A DNA stretch of 53,997 nucleotides from Hyphomicrobiales bacterium. GTDB lineage: Bacteria; Pseudomonadota; Alphaproteobacteria; Rhizobiales; Rhizobiaceae. The stretch spans positions 1 to 53,997 of the forward strand of contig UBQX01000033.1 of the NCBI GenBank assembly GCA_900467685.1, in the 5' to 3' direction. This document shows, piece after piece, positions 1 through 8,820 of the stretch (position 1 is the first letter of the stretch; every line of letters starts with the position of its first letter). Made by a program: the position numbers and the translations under genes. The notes beneath the pieces were generated by a model. It worked only from the letters and a program-made list of their open reading frames with translations. It had not been told where the DNA came from and made no database searches.

Positions 1-152
1 TCCTTCAGGCGGAGCGCCTCTTCGACGGAGATTTCGTCGAACGGGTTCATCGACATCTTGACGTTCGCGAGCTCAACGCCCGTTCCGTCGCCCTTGACGC
101 GGATCTTCACGTTGTAATCCACAACGCGCTTCACTGTCACAACAATCTTCAT
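1..152 (-). CDS. etfB: Electron transfer flavoprotein beta subunit, N-terminal part
   Basis: The first 50 residues of an ETF beta subunit are visible; the gene runs off the left edge of the window. The protein opens [19 protein letters not shown] and continues with a [17 protein letters not shown] stretch, both characteristic of bacterial EtfB/FixA. ETF carries electrons from flavin dehydrogenases to ETF:quinone oxidoreductase. It is the last visible gene of the demethylation operon, 12 bases after the GcvT-like gene, so it is probably the dedicated electron acceptor for the two flavoproteins upstream; etfA would be expected just outside the window. The start ATG at 152 has only a weak GGAACT-like ribosome site, consistent with translation following from the gene before it. 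Confidence 0.93.
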   Translation of the reverse strand, partial: MKIVVTVKRVVDYNVKIRVKGDGTGVELANVKMSMNPFDEISVEEALRLK

Positions 153-164
153 CTTGGAGTTCCT

Positions 165-1277
165 TTATGCGCGAGACCGGGTGGATTTCGGATCATAGAC
201 AGCCGTCCTGTGCACCGTAACGGACGGCCCACCTTCCAGCGTCAGGGTCTCGCCTTCGGTGGCGCTGGCTGCAGAAACATAGGCAAGAGCAATCCCGTAG
301 CCGACCGTATGGCCATAAGCCGCCGACGTGACCTTGCCGACCGTTTCGGCTCCGGACTTGACGATCGCGCCGATGGCGGGGAGGGCGGCACCCGCGGGCA
401 GTTCCAGGAGAACCAGCATCCTGTCCACGCCTTGAGTCTTCTGGCGCTCGACCACATCCTTCCCAGGATAGGCGACGGTCTTCGGCTTGACGGTCCAGCC
501 AAGCCCAGCTTCGATGGGCGTCGTATCCTCGCCAATATCGCGCCCCCAGATCGGGAAGCGCTTCTCGATGCGCAGCGACCCCATGGACCCTGCGCCGCAG
601 GGCACCAGACCGAGCGGCTTGCCGGCCTCGAGCAGAGCATCGTAGAAGCTTTCAACATATTCGGTGGGCACCCAGAGTTCATAACCGAGTTCGCCGGTGA
701 AACCCGTCCGCGTGACGATCACGTCATCGACGCCCGCAACCGTTGCCGTGGCAACGCCGAATCCCGGCAGCGCCTCGTTGGAAACGTTGAGCGTCGTGAC
801 GCGCTCGAGGCAGGCGCGCGATTGCGGCCCCTGGAGCGAGAGCGATACATAGCGATAGCCGAGCGATACGACGTGAACGCCACGCGCTTTCCCGCGCTCT
901 TTCAAGTATGCCTCGATCTTGTCGACGCGATGCGGCGCAGGAACGACCCAGAAGACATCCTGCGCCGGGCGATAGGTAATGACGTCGTCGATGAAGCCGC
1001 CCTTGTCGTTCAGGATGCCGCAATAGACGCCGCGTCCGGGCGCAACCTTGGTCATGTCGGCAACGAAGGTCTCGTTCAGCAACGTCTCGGCATTGACGCC
1101 CGCCACTTCCAGCAGGAACTGTCCGAAGATCTCGAAAAGGCCAGCGGCGTTGCGCACAGCCTCATGTTCCGTCTTCGCATCGGTAAACACATTGGCCGTC
1201 AGGAAATGGGCCTTTTCGGCCATTTCGGCATTGCGCGCCTTGAAGGCGTGGTAAAGCGGTGTCCGCTTGGCGGTCAT
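165..1277 (-). CDS. Stand-alone GcvT-family (aminomethyltransferase-like) protein
   Basis: A 370-residue protein of the glycine-cleavage T-protein family, which binds tetrahydrofolate and captures one-carbon units from N-methyl or aminomethyl donors. The family-typical NDKGGFIDDVITYR segment (about residues 90-103) holds the conserved aspartate pair, followed by a TGFTGELGYELWV segment and a C-terminal barrel domain. There are no gcvH or gcvP genes next to it, so a role in glycine cleavage is unlikely. Its place between a trimethylamine dehydrogenase-like gene (18 bases upstream) and etfB suggests it takes the methyl-derived formaldehyde onto folate. The start at 1277 is preceded by an AAGGAAG ribosome site. 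The family is certain; the substrate is inferred from context only. Confidence 0.85.
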   Translation of the reverse strand: MTAKRTPLYHAFKARNAEMAEKAHFLTANVFTDAKTEHEAVRNAAGLFEIFGQFLLEVAGVNAETLLNETFVADMTKVAPGRGVYCGILNDKGGFIDDVITYRPAQDVFWVVPAPHRVDKIEAYLKERGKARGVHVVSLGYRYVSLSLQGPQSRACLERVTTLNVSNEALPGFGVATATVAGVDDVIVTRTGFTGELGYELWVPTEYVESFYDALLEAGKPLGLVPCGAGSMGSLRIEKRFPIWGRDIGEDTTPIEAGLGWTVKPKTVAYPGKDVVERQKTQGVDRMLVLLELPAGAALPAIGAIVKSGAETVGKVTSAAYGHTVGYGIALAYVSAASATEGETLTLEGGPSVTVHRTAVYDPKSTRSRA

Positions 1278-1295
1278 TTTGTCTTCCTTCTGGTC

Positions 1296-3332
1296 TCAGA
1301 GAAAAAGTGTCGGACGTTCGCGTTTGAAGATCCGGTTTTCCGGTTCCGTTCCGAGCAGTTCGCGCGCGTGGCGGTGGCCCGAATAGACCGCCCCCTGGAT
1401 GACGCTCGGACATTCCGCATCGCCGATCACGCGGAATGGGACGCCCTTTTCCATCAGTGCTGTGGAAAGGCGGGTGTCCGGCAAACGGGTGCCGACCGTA
1501 ATGAGGGTTGCGGCGGCAATGGTCGGCAGGGCCTCGCCCGTATCGCCGCGGACGATCGCAAGACCGTCATCGCTCCAGCCCGTGGCCGCGCTGTTGGGAT
1601 ACATGCGCACGCCGGCCGCCTTCATCTCGGCGATCATGCGCGGCTGCTCAAGCGTGTGACCCATCCAGGCCGAGAGCGCAGGCATGGGGCTGATCAGGTG
1701 GACCTGATGGCCCTTGGCGGCAAGATCGGCGGCGAGCGCATTGGCCATATAGTAATGATCGTCGTCATAGATCGCGACGATCGAGCCGATGGCCGCGCCG
1801 TCCATGACATCGTCCGGCGTCAGCGCCCTGCTGGCAAATCCGGGGATGGGCTGTAGCCTTGTGCGCCCTGCGCCATCGCCGCGCCAGGGAGCGCCTGTCG
1901 CCAGCAGAATGTGATCGGCTTCGAAATCCGCGATGCTGTCCGCATCAAGCACGCTGCCTGGGTAAAGGTTCACATTCAGCATCTGCTGGAGCTGATAGAT
2001 CCGATAGTCTTTTACCCGGCCCCAGGAGGAGAGGCCCTTGATCCGAGCCTCGCGCGTGGAACGCCCGCCCAGTTCATCGGCACGCTCGGCAACAGTGACC
2101 TCGTGACCGGCCTTGGCAAGAACAAGTGCAGCCTCCAGTCCGGCGGGCCCGGAGCCGACGACAAGAACCGATTTGGCATTCGAGGTCGCCGGAATGCGCT
2201 CCGGGTGCCAGCCGCGGCGCCATTCCTCGGAGATCGTCGGGTTCTGCGTGCAGCGCAACTCCACCCCGATGGTTTCGACCGCAACGCACATGTTGCAGCC
2301 GATGCATTCCCGGATATCCTCGATACGGCCCTCGCGGACCTTCGCGGGCAGGAAGGGATCGGCAATCGAGGGGCGTGCTGCACCGATGAGGTCGAGCACG
2401 CCGCGCCTGATCTGGCTGACCATCGCATCGGGAGAGGTGAAGCGACCGACGCCAAGCACCGGCTTTCCGGTCACCTGCTTGACGAAGCTGGTGAATTCTT
2501 CCTGGAAAGCTTCGGCATCGTATCGCGCCGTGCCGCTGTCGCGGCTCCAGGAGGACACGTTGACGTCCCATAGATCGGGAAGTTCGGCGAGCGCCTCGAT
2601 GACTGCTCGGCCCTCCCCGTCGTTGAGAATACGCTTCGGGCCGGAAAGCTCGTGGACGGCGAAGCGCACGGCAACCGCCATGTCGTCGCCCGCCTCTTCC
2701 TTCGTCTCCTCGAGAACCTCGCGAAACAGCCGCAGGCGGTTTTCAAAACTGCCGCCATATTCGTCGGTTCGGAAATTGTAGGCGGGCGACAGGAAGTGCC
2801 AGAGGATCGAAGCCTCATGCGAGGCATAGACATAGACGATGTCATACCCTGCGGCCTTGGCTCGGCGCGCCGCGGCGCGGAACATCTGCCTGAGATCGCG
2901 GATGTCCTGCCGATCCATCGCCTTGGCCATGAATGGCATGTCCGGCTTGAGGATCGGCACGACCGACGGGCCCATTGCGGGGTAGCCCGTCGTTATGCCG
3001 CGCGAGCGAATACCGGTGTGGCCGAGTTCGATCGATGCCAGCGCGCCATGCGCATGGATCCGTTCGACCGAACGGGCGTGCGCGATCACGTCCCCATCGT
3101 CCCACAGCCTCTCGTAGGGCAGACCTGCAAGGTCGGAGGTCGGGTCGATCTCGCTGAGCTGCATGGATACAATCCCCCAGCCACCTTCGGCCCGCGTCTC
3201 GCGGATGCCGATGGCACCGTTCGGCATGAGGTAGCTGTGACCTATCGCATGCGGCATTGATACGAACCGGTTCGGGGCGGTGACCGGCCCGATCTTCAAT
3301 GGCTCGAAAAGCGGGGCGTAACGCGGGTCCAT
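1296..3332 (-). CDS. Trimethylamine dehydrogenase-family flavoprotein (DgcA/StcD-like N-demethylase)
   Basis: A 678-residue iron-sulfur flavoprotein closely resembling trimethylamine dehydrogenase over its whole length. An FMN TIM barrel (about 1-335) is followed by a 4Fe-4S site with cysteines 343, 346, 349 and 361, then nucleotide-binding domains with a GSGPAG loop at 393-398. Such enzymes oxidise methylated amines and pass electrons through the cluster to ETF, and etfB lies two genes downstream. Two differences from trimethylamine dehydrogenase, judged from memory of its sequence, are notable: the cysteine that links FMN covalently is replaced by alanine (PHAIG, residue 29), and the tyrosine of the trimethylammonium-binding bowl is replaced by leucine (near residue 59). 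A different substrate, such as a dimethylated amino acid or betaine derivative, is therefore likely. GAGG ribosome site before the start. Confidence 0.85.
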   Translation of the reverse strand: MDPRYAPLFEPLKIGPVTAPNRFVSMPHAIGHSYLMPNGAIGIRETRAEGGWGIVSMQLSEIDPTSDLAGLPYERLWDDGDVIAHARSVERIHAHGALASIELGHTGIRSRGITTGYPAMGPSVVPILKPDMPFMAKAMDRQDIRDLRQMFRAAARRAKAAGYDIVYVYASHEASILWHFLSPAYNFRTDEYGGSFENRLRLFREVLEETKEEAGDDMAVAVRFAVHELSGPKRILNDGEGRAVIEALAELPDLWDVNVSSWSRDSGTARYDAEAFQEEFTSFVKQVTGKPVLGVGRFTSPDAMVSQIRRGVLDLIGAARPSIADPFLPAKVREGRIEDIRECIGCNMCVAVETIGVELRCTQNPTISEEWRRGWHPERIPATSNAKSVLVVGSGPAGLEAALVLAKAGHEVTVAERADELGGRSTREARIKGLSSWGRVKDYRIYQLQQMLNVNLYPGSVLDADSIADFEADHILLATGAPWRGDGAGRTRLQPIPGFASRALTPDDVMDGAAIGSIVAIYDDDHYYMANALAADLAAKGHQVHLISPMPALSAWMGHTLEQPRMIAEMKAAGVRMYPNSAATGWSDDGLAIVRGDTGEALPTIAAATLITVGTRLPDTRLSTALMEKGVPFRVIGDAECPSVIQGAVYSGHRHARELLGTEPENRIFKRERPTLFL

Positions 3333-3339
3333 GATCGCC

Positions 3340-4581
3340 TCAGCGCGCTGTCTTGATGGTGCCGTCGGCGATCCAGCGATCGATCACCTCGAGAACCTTT
3401 TGGGAAAACGCCAGGTCGTTGATGTGGCAATCGAGAACGGTAAGCTCGATCGGGTCCGCCATCACGGTCTTGTATTCGTCCACCATTTCGGCGAGCGCCT
3501 GCGGATCGTGCGCCGGCATGCCCTCGACATCCCATGCATGAACGCCCTGGGTGGGAAGCAGAAAGTGGACGGGACCGCTTGATTGCTTGAGGCGGCGGGC
3601 CACTTCGCGGGCCAGTTCGCGCCGCTCCTGCCCCGTCAGAGAGGCAGACGCCAGCAGGCGGTTATGAGCATGGTACGGCCGGTCGCGGAAGCGCTCGGGC
3701 ACGGGCTGCCAGGTGGCGAAGTCGATCATGTCGCCGAAGGCGGGCGCGGCGATGATCGGCGTGCCGTGCTTGCCGGCCGCAAGCATCCGGTTGGCGCCCG
3801 CATTGACGACGGAGCCGACCATGAGATTGCCGATTTCGGCAACGGCGAGTTCGAGGACAGCGGCGAAATAACCCTGTTCCGCGAGACTTTCCATCGCCAT
3901 GCCACCCATGCCGGTGCCATGGAAGACGGCGACCGAGAAACCGCGATCAATGAGCGGCTGGCGCAATTGCACCATGTATTGGAGCGCCGACGATCCGAAG
4001 CTGACCATGCCGATGACAGGTCTGTCTGGATCCGGGGGCTCGACCGCGAGCGCAGCGCCATAAACCGCGCCGGCCGCCTGGCTGAGCGTCGCCTTGCAGA
4101 TGTCGTTCAGCCCATAGAGGCCGCCGGCCCAGAGGATCATCTGGATGTCGGCGGACAGCCGGTCAGGCGCGATCAGCGGCGAGAAGGCAATGGTCGAGAC
4201 CACGTATTTCGGTACGCCGATCGGCAATGCACGAGCGCAGTCGAGTGCAAGATCGGTTCCCATTGTGCCGCCGAGCGCGATCATGCCGTCGACGCGGCCT
4301 TCCGCATAGAGGCGGGTACACAGTTTCGCTGCCCCCGCGGCCATAATCTGCATGGCGAAGTTTTCATCCTCCGCGTTGATCGCATCGGCGATCGTCTTTC
4401 CGGCCGCCGCAGCAACATCGTGTTTCGAGAAATCCGCCGGTCTGGACGGATCGCCCAGGACACTCACGTCCATCGAAATCACCTTGCCTCCGAGTTTCCG
4501 GATGCGCTCGGCCACATAGTTGAGCTCCTGATCCTTCGTGTCGTAAGTGCCGATCACGAGGATTGTTTTTTGTTCGCTCAT
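3340..4581 (-). CDS. Tm-1-like ATP-binding protein (UPF0261 family)
   Basis: A 413-residue protein of the UPF0261/Tm-1-like family, recognisable from its start (TILVIGTYDTKDQELNYVAE), the GGTMGTDLALDC segment near residue 104 and the GMVSFGSSALQYM segment near residue 195. The family is named after the N-terminal domain of the tomato virus-resistance protein Tm-1; its bacterial biochemical role is, to my knowledge, not established. Usually it neighbours a TIM-barrel phosphoenolpyruvate-hydrolase-like gene, which is absent here. It sits inside the demethylation operon, 7 bases before the trimethylamine dehydrogenase-like gene and 34 after the dimethylglycine dehydrogenase-like gene, so a part in that pathway is implied. 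An AGGGGA ribosome site supports the start. Confidence 0.85.
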   Translation of the reverse strand: MSEQKTILVIGTYDTKDQELNYVAERIRKLGGKVISMDVSVLGDPSRPADFSKHDVAAAAGKTIADAINAEDENFAMQIMAAGAAKLCTRLYAEGRVDGMIALGGTMGTDLALDCARALPIGVPKYVVSTIAFSPLIAPDRLSADIQMILWAGGLYGLNDICKATLSQAAGAVYGAALAVEPPDPDRPVIGMVSFGSSALQYMVQLRQPLIDRGFSVAVFHGTGMGGMAMESLAEQGYFAAVLELAVAEIGNLMVGSVVNAGANRMLAAGKHGTPIIAAPAFGDMIDFATWQPVPERFRDRPYHAHNRLLASASLTGQERRELAREVARRLKQSSGPVHFLLPTQGVHAWDVEGMPAHDPQALAEMVDEYKTVMADPIELTVLDCHINDLAFSQKVLEVIDRWIADGTIKTAR

Positions 4582-4615
4582 CTGTCGTTCCCCTGATTAT
4601 TATGGTGTCTTGAAC

Positions 4616-7099
4616 TCAGCCGCGCATGATCGCTCCGGAGGGGTCGTAGAAGCCTCCGAGCTGAACACGGATGGGATAAAGCCTGCCCGCGATCTGCACC
4701 GAGAAGCCGGCTTCATCGATCCAGTCCTTGGTGACCCCTCCCTCCTGATGCAGGGATGCAAGACCGATCATGGCATTCAACCGGAAGCCCCAGCCGCCGG
4801 ATGTGACATGGCCTACCAGTTCGCCGTTCTTGAAGACCGGCTCGTTGTGGATGAGATACGGACCAGCCTCGGCGGATGCGCCGTCGACCATGACGGAGAC
4901 GGTGCGATGCGGCGTGGCCGCACCGTGGCGCGCTTTCTGGATGGACAGTGCATCACGTCCAACGAAATCAGTCTTGTCGAGCTTGACCGCGAAACCGAGC
5001 CCGGTTTCGTAAGGCGTGTCTTCCTCGCCGATATCGTGACCGAAATGTCGGAAGCCCTTTTCGAGACGGCACGCACCGAGCGCGAACATGCCGGCATGCC
5101 GCAGACCATGGGAGGCCCCTGCGCGCATGATCTCATCATAGACATGCGCTGCAAACTCGCTGGAAACCATCAGTTCGTAGCCGAGTTCGCCCAGGAACGA
5201 GCGCCGGATGGTCCAGACCCGCGCAAAGGCGAGATCGATCTCCCGTGCTGCACCGAACGGAAATGCCTCGTTCGAAAGATCGTCTCCGGACAATTGCTGA
5301 AGGATGGCGCGGGATTGCGGGCCATGAATCGTGAGCAGGCCATAGGCAGACGTCGCATCGAAAATCTCGAAACGCCAGTTGGGATCGGCGTGTGCGCGGA
5401 TATGCGCCTGGTCGCGGATCTGGCTCGGGTGGCCGGTGACAACGACGAACTGTTCGGGCGCGATCCGCGTGACCGTCACATCGGCTTCGATGCCGCCCTT
5501 CTCGTTCATGAACTGCGTGTAGACCGAGGTGCCGATCGCGACGTCCATTTCCGCGCCGCTGATGTGGTTGAGCGCCTTGACGGCATCCGGCCCCTGAAGC
5601 AGGATTTTCCCGTACATGGACTGATCGATCAGCACCGCATGGTCACGGGCGGCGAGGCATTCTTCCTGCACCCGCGGCGACCAGTCCTGCCAGCCGAGGC
5701 TTGCGCGCTCCGGCCATGCGGGATTGGCGGGGTCAAAATACATCGGCACTTCCCACCCGATGCGTTCGGACATCACCGCCCCGGCCGACAGGAGCCGGTC
5801 GTGCAGGGGAATGCGCCGAATGCCGCGCGCCGTCTCGATCTGACGGCCTGGCCAGTGCAGTCCGTAGTGAAGACCGATGCTTTCCTTGACCCGTTCGGCA
5901 TTGTACGCCTTGTTCCTCTGGAACGGATGGGCGCGGGCAGCCAGCATGGACGCCACTGCGCGCGGCGGCTGTCCGTCTGTCATCCAGGATGCCATCGTGA
6001 GGCCGACGCCGCCGGAATTCAGAATGCCATTGGAGTTCATCCCGGCGGCAATGAACAGGCCGGGCATTTCCGGCGCAGGTCCGATATAGGGGCGCCCGTC
6101 CGGAGTAAAGCTTTCCGGACCATTGAAGAAGGTCTGGATGCCCATGGTCTCCAGCGCTGGAAAACGAGTGAAAAACTTCTCCAGAACCGGTTCCACATGC
6201 TCCATGTCGAAGGGAAGCTCATCGAACTCGAAGCTCTCCGGAATGCCCTCGCGCGCCCATGCCTTGCCGTGTCCCTCGAAGCCGCCGATGAGGAGCTTGC
6301 CGGCATCCTCCTTGGTGTAGATCCGCTCTTCAAGCACAACGAGCCCGGGCAGGGTTTTCGGCAGATCGGGAATAGCCTCGGTCAGGATATAGAAATGTTC
6401 GGCCGCGTGCAGCGGGACGGTGACGCCATGCGCGGCGGCAAATTGCAATGACCACATGCCGGCCGCCAGAAGGACCTTTTCGGTGGCGATCACGCCGCGG
6501 TCGGTCTCAACCCCGATCACCTTTCCGTCGCGGGTCAGGATCCGCGTCGCCTTGGTGTTCTCGAAGATCTTCGATCCGCGCGCCTTTGCACCCTTTGCCA
6601 GCGCCTGTGTCACGTCGAGCGGGTTGACCTGTCCGTTGGAGGGAACCAGGAAGCCGCAATGGACATCCGATGTATCGACCAGAGGCCAAAGCTCCCCAAT
6701 CGCCTCGACCGAGAGAAGGCGGCTGTCGATCTTCATGCGCGCTGCATGGTCGTGGTTGCGCCTGAGCTGTTCCGCGCGGATGTCGGACAGCGCAAGATGC
6801 AGGGTTCCGTTCTGCTTGTAGCCGGTGGCCTGGCCCGTCTCGACCTCAAGTTCGGTGAACAGACGCGCCGTATATTTCGACAGTTCCGTCTGCGCAGAGC
6901 TTTCACGCAGCTGGCCGACAATTCCGGCCGCGTGCCAGGTCGTGCCGGAAGCGAGTTGCTTGCGTTCCAGGAGAACGGCGCCTTCGACGCCCTTCTTGGC
7001 CAGGTGATAAAGGGTCGAAACCCCGATAATTCCGCCGCCGATGATGACAGCCGGTGCTGATTGCGGAAGGTTGTTCGGTGCGCTCACAGTTGAATCCAT
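4616..7099 (-). CDS. Dimethylglycine/sarcosine dehydrogenase-like FAD and folate enzyme
   Basis: An 827-residue fusion typical of dimethylglycine and sarcosine dehydrogenases. An N-terminal DAO-type FAD domain has a GGGIIG nucleotide loop at 21-26 and a SGTTWHAAG motif whose histidine (residue 56) matches the residue that carries covalent FAD in mitochondrial dimethylglycine dehydrogenase. A central FAO_M-type domain follows, and the C-terminal half (from about residue 430) is a GcvT-like folate domain. Such enzymes remove N-methyl groups oxidatively, hand formaldehyde to tetrahydrofolate and pass electrons to ETF. The start overlaps the end of the aldehyde dehydrogenase gene by 16 bases, indicating translational coupling. 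With the trimethylamine dehydrogenase-like gene it could remove successive methyl groups from one compound. The exact substrate cannot be read from the sequence. Confidence 0.88.
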   Translation of the reverse strand: MDSTVSAPNNLPQSAPAVIIGGGIIGVSTLYHLAKKGVEGAVLLERKQLASGTTWHAAGIVGQLRESSAQTELSKYTARLFTELEVETGQATGYKQNGTLHLALSDIRAEQLRRNHDHAARMKIDSRLLSVEAIGELWPLVDTSDVHCGFLVPSNGQVNPLDVTQALAKGAKARGSKIFENTKATRILTRDGKVIGVETDRGVIATEKVLLAAGMWSLQFAAAHGVTVPLHAAEHFYILTEAIPDLPKTLPGLVVLEERIYTKEDAGKLLIGGFEGHGKAWAREGIPESFEFDELPFDMEHVEPVLEKFFTRFPALETMGIQTFFNGPESFTPDGRPYIGPAPEMPGLFIAAGMNSNGILNSGGVGLTMASWMTDGQPPRAVASMLAARAHPFQRNKAYNAERVKESIGLHYGLHWPGRQIETARGIRRIPLHDRLLSAGAVMSERIGWEVPMYFDPANPAWPERASLGWQDWSPRVQEECLAARDHAVLIDQSMYGKILLQGPDAVKALNHISGAEMDVAIGTSVYTQFMNEKGGIEADVTVTRIAPEQFVVVTGHPSQIRDQAHIRAHADPNWRFEIFDATSAYGLLTIHGPQSRAILQQLSGDDLSNEAFPFGAAREIDLAFARVWTIRRSFLGELGYELMVSSEFAAHVYDEIMRAGASHGLRHAGMFALGACRLEKGFRHFGHDIGEEDTPYETGLGFAVKLDKTDFVGRDALSIQKARHGAATPHRTVSVMVDGASAEAGPYLIHNEPVFKNGELVGHVTSGGWGFRLNAMIGLASLHQEGGVTKDWIDEAGFSVQIAGRLYPIRVQLGGFYDPSGAIMRG

Positions 7100-8565
7100 G
7101 CGGTCTTGAGGTCGAAAAATTTGTCGAGTGCGTGCGGGGATTTGTCATGGCCGTTGCCCGACTGCTTCACGCCGCCGAGCGGAACGGTCATGTCCGAACC
7201 GCCATAGGTATTGACGTGAACAACGCCGGCGCGGAGCGCCTGCACCATCCGGTGCGCACGCGAGAGGTTGGAGGTCCATACGGCTGACGCGAGGCCAAAC
7301 TCCGTGTCGTTGGCAAGGCGGACCGCCTCGGCCTCGTCGGAGAAGGGGATCACGGCCAGAACCGGTCCGAAAACCTCATGGCGGGCGACTTCCATGTCGG
7401 CGCGGACCTTCGAAAGTACCGTCGGGGCCATGAACCAGCCTCCCGTGTCATCAAAGATGCGGGCACCGCCGGTCAGGAGTTCAGCACCCTGTGCCGTTGC
7501 GCGTTCGGCAAAGCCAAGACTACGCTGCAACTGTGCTTCCGAATTGATGGCGCCGGCTTCCGTTGCCAGATCGAGCGGGTCGCCGAGCTTCATGCCTTCG
7601 GCAATCCGCGCGACCTTTGCCGCAAACTCTTCGGCGATGGAGGCCTCCACGAGCAAGCGCGATCCGGCGATGCAGACCTGTCCGGAATTGCGGAAGATGC
7701 CGTAGGCCGCAACCTTGGCCGCCTTGTCCAGATCTGGCGCATCGGCAAAGACGACGTTCGGGCTCTTGCCGCCTAGCTCCAGATAGGTGCGCTTGAGGTT
7801 GGAGCGGGCCGAATATTCCAGCAGTTTCCGGCCGACGCCGCCGGAACCGGTAAAGGCCATCACATCGACATCCATGGAAAGCGCAAGCGCTTCTCCCGTG
7901 ATCGGTCCTTTCCCCGTCACCACATTGAAGACGCCCGGTGGGACGCCCGCTTCCAGCGCCAGTTCGGCGAGGCGCAGCAGAGTCAGCGAAGCCGTTTCGG
8001 CGGGTTTCAGGACGACGCTGTTGCCGGCCGCAAGCGCAGGAGCGATCTTCCAGGCGCCAATCATCAGCGGGAAATTCCAGGGCACTATGGCGGCAACGAC
8101 GCCGATTGCCTGGCGATGCACCAGGGCAAGCACGTCGCCTTGTGTCGGAGCAATCTCGCCGTAAACCTTGTCGATCAGTTCAGCATAATAGCGGAAGGTC
8201 GTCGCGGCGCTCATTGGCTCTGCCTTCAGCGCCATGGCGATCTCCGTGCCGTTGTCGCGCACACCGAGAACGGCAAGATCGAGTGCATCACGCTCAATCA
8301 GTTCGGCTAGTTTCAGCAGCACCTTCTTGCGCTGAGCAGGCGCGGCGCGGGACCATTTTCCCGCCTCGAAGGCAGTGCGGGCAGAGGCGCAGGCCAGATC
8401 GACATCCTCGCGACCCGCGTCGGCAATGGTCGTCAGCCGCGTTCCGTCGAGGGGTGACAGAACATCGAGGGTTGCTCCGGATTTCGCCGGACGCCAGTTG
8501 CCGTCGATGAGAAGCCCCTGGGGCGCAATCTCTTTGGTCCGCCTGAGATTGATTTCATTCTGCAT
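7084..8565 (-). CDS. NAD(P)-dependent aldehyde dehydrogenase, PuuC-like
   Basis: A 493-residue aldehyde dehydrogenase with catalytic glutamate 263 (LELGGKSPN) and nucleophilic cysteine 298 (NSGQVCIAG). The tail, SGNGHDKSPHALDKF followed by LKTAWI, resembles gamma-glutamyl-gamma-aminobutyraldehyde dehydrogenase PuuC, suggesting an amino-aldehyde substrate. It is the first gene of the minus-strand demethylation operon. A plus-strand aminotransferase across the divergent promoter could produce the aldehyde. I chose the ATG at 8565 because a GAAGG ribosome site sits just before it and homology begins there; an open frame continues 46 codons further but has no conserved content. Enzyme class is certain, the exact aldehyde is not. 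Confidence 0.9.
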   Translation of the reverse strand: MQNEINLRRTKEIAPQGLLIDGNWRPAKSGATLDVLSPLDGTRLTTIADAGREDVDLACASARTAFEAGKWSRAAPAQRKKVLLKLAELIERDALDLAVLGVRDNGTEIAMALKAEPMSAATTFRYYAELIDKVYGEIAPTQGDVLALVHRQAIGVVAAIVPWNFPLMIGAWKIAPALAAGNSVVLKPAETASLTLLRLAELALEAGVPPGVFNVVTGKGPITGEALALSMDVDVMAFTGSGGVGRKLLEYSARSNLKRTYLELGGKSPNVVFADAPDLDKAAKVAAYGIFRNSGQVCIAGSRLLVEASIAEEFAAKVARIAEGMKLGDPLDLATEAGAINSEAQLQRSLGFAERATAQGAELLTGGARIFDDTGGWFMAPTVLSKVRADMEVARHEVFGPVLAVIPFSDEAEAVRLANDTEFGLASAVWTSNLSRAHRMVQALRAGVVHVNTYGGSDMTVPLGGVKQSGNGHDKSPHALDKFFDLKTAWIQL

Positions 8566-8820
8566 CGTGCCTTCACCCATCCATGACGCCGGGCCTTCAC
8601 CCGACAGCTTCCCGACTTTCATGCCTCGCGAAATGCCGCGACGACACGCCTCGCTCGCGCAGGACAAACTGCGTGCTCGCATGACGGCACCGCCGCCATT
8701 CACTCATCTGATCGCAAACTCCCAGTTTGCCGGTGTGGTTCATTATTATCTACACCGTTTCAAAAATGTTGCATTCGCGACTGCTTTCTGTCAAGTAGTT
8801 AAGCGGCGGGGCACAAAAAA
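8566..8820. promoter_or_regulatory. Divergent promoter region between aldehyde dehydrogenase operon and iclR
   Basis: This gap carries several candidate sites. A perfect inverted repeat with 7-base arms (GCAAACT, 3-base spacer, AGTTTGC) lies at 8714-8730. GTTGC-ATTC-GCGAC at 8768-8781 nearly matches palindromes before hmgA (17081-17094) and the chemoreceptor gene (23638-23651). On the minus strand a TTGACA box (8789-8794) precedes that motif, which falls where the promoter spacer and -10 would be. Further along, GATAATAATGAACC (minus strand, 8737-8750) is repeated exactly before the permease gene at 20828-20841, 38 versus 37 bases from a TTGACA box. CGGTGT and ACACCG (8731-8736 and 8752-8757) also form a spaced inverted repeat. 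The IclR protein encoded alongside is the natural candidate to bind here. Confidence 0.55.
8768..8781. promoter_or_regulatory. Candidate IclR operator, copy 1 (GTTGC-N4-GCGAC)
   Basis: An imperfect palindrome with 5-base arms and a 4-base spacer. Twelve bases or more agree with the copy inside the hmgA promoter. Two paralogous IclR regulators are encoded in the window, and one starts 40 bases downstream. The site as a repeated element is seen directly; the binding protein is inferred. Confidence 0.5.

Noticed and set aside
165-1277. gcvT of the glycine cleavage system
   Set aside because: No gcvH or gcvP genes, no glycine riboswitch-like leader, and direct linkage to demethylase flavoproteins and etfB.
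210-1856. Long plus-strand open frame of 548 codons opposite the GcvT-like and flavoprotein genes
   Set aside because: It runs antisense across two well-conserved genes, has no recognisable domain, and reflects the low stop frequency of GC-rich DNA. The same applies to long antisense frames such as 4547-6451, 19784-20791, 21451-22734 and 46182-47330.
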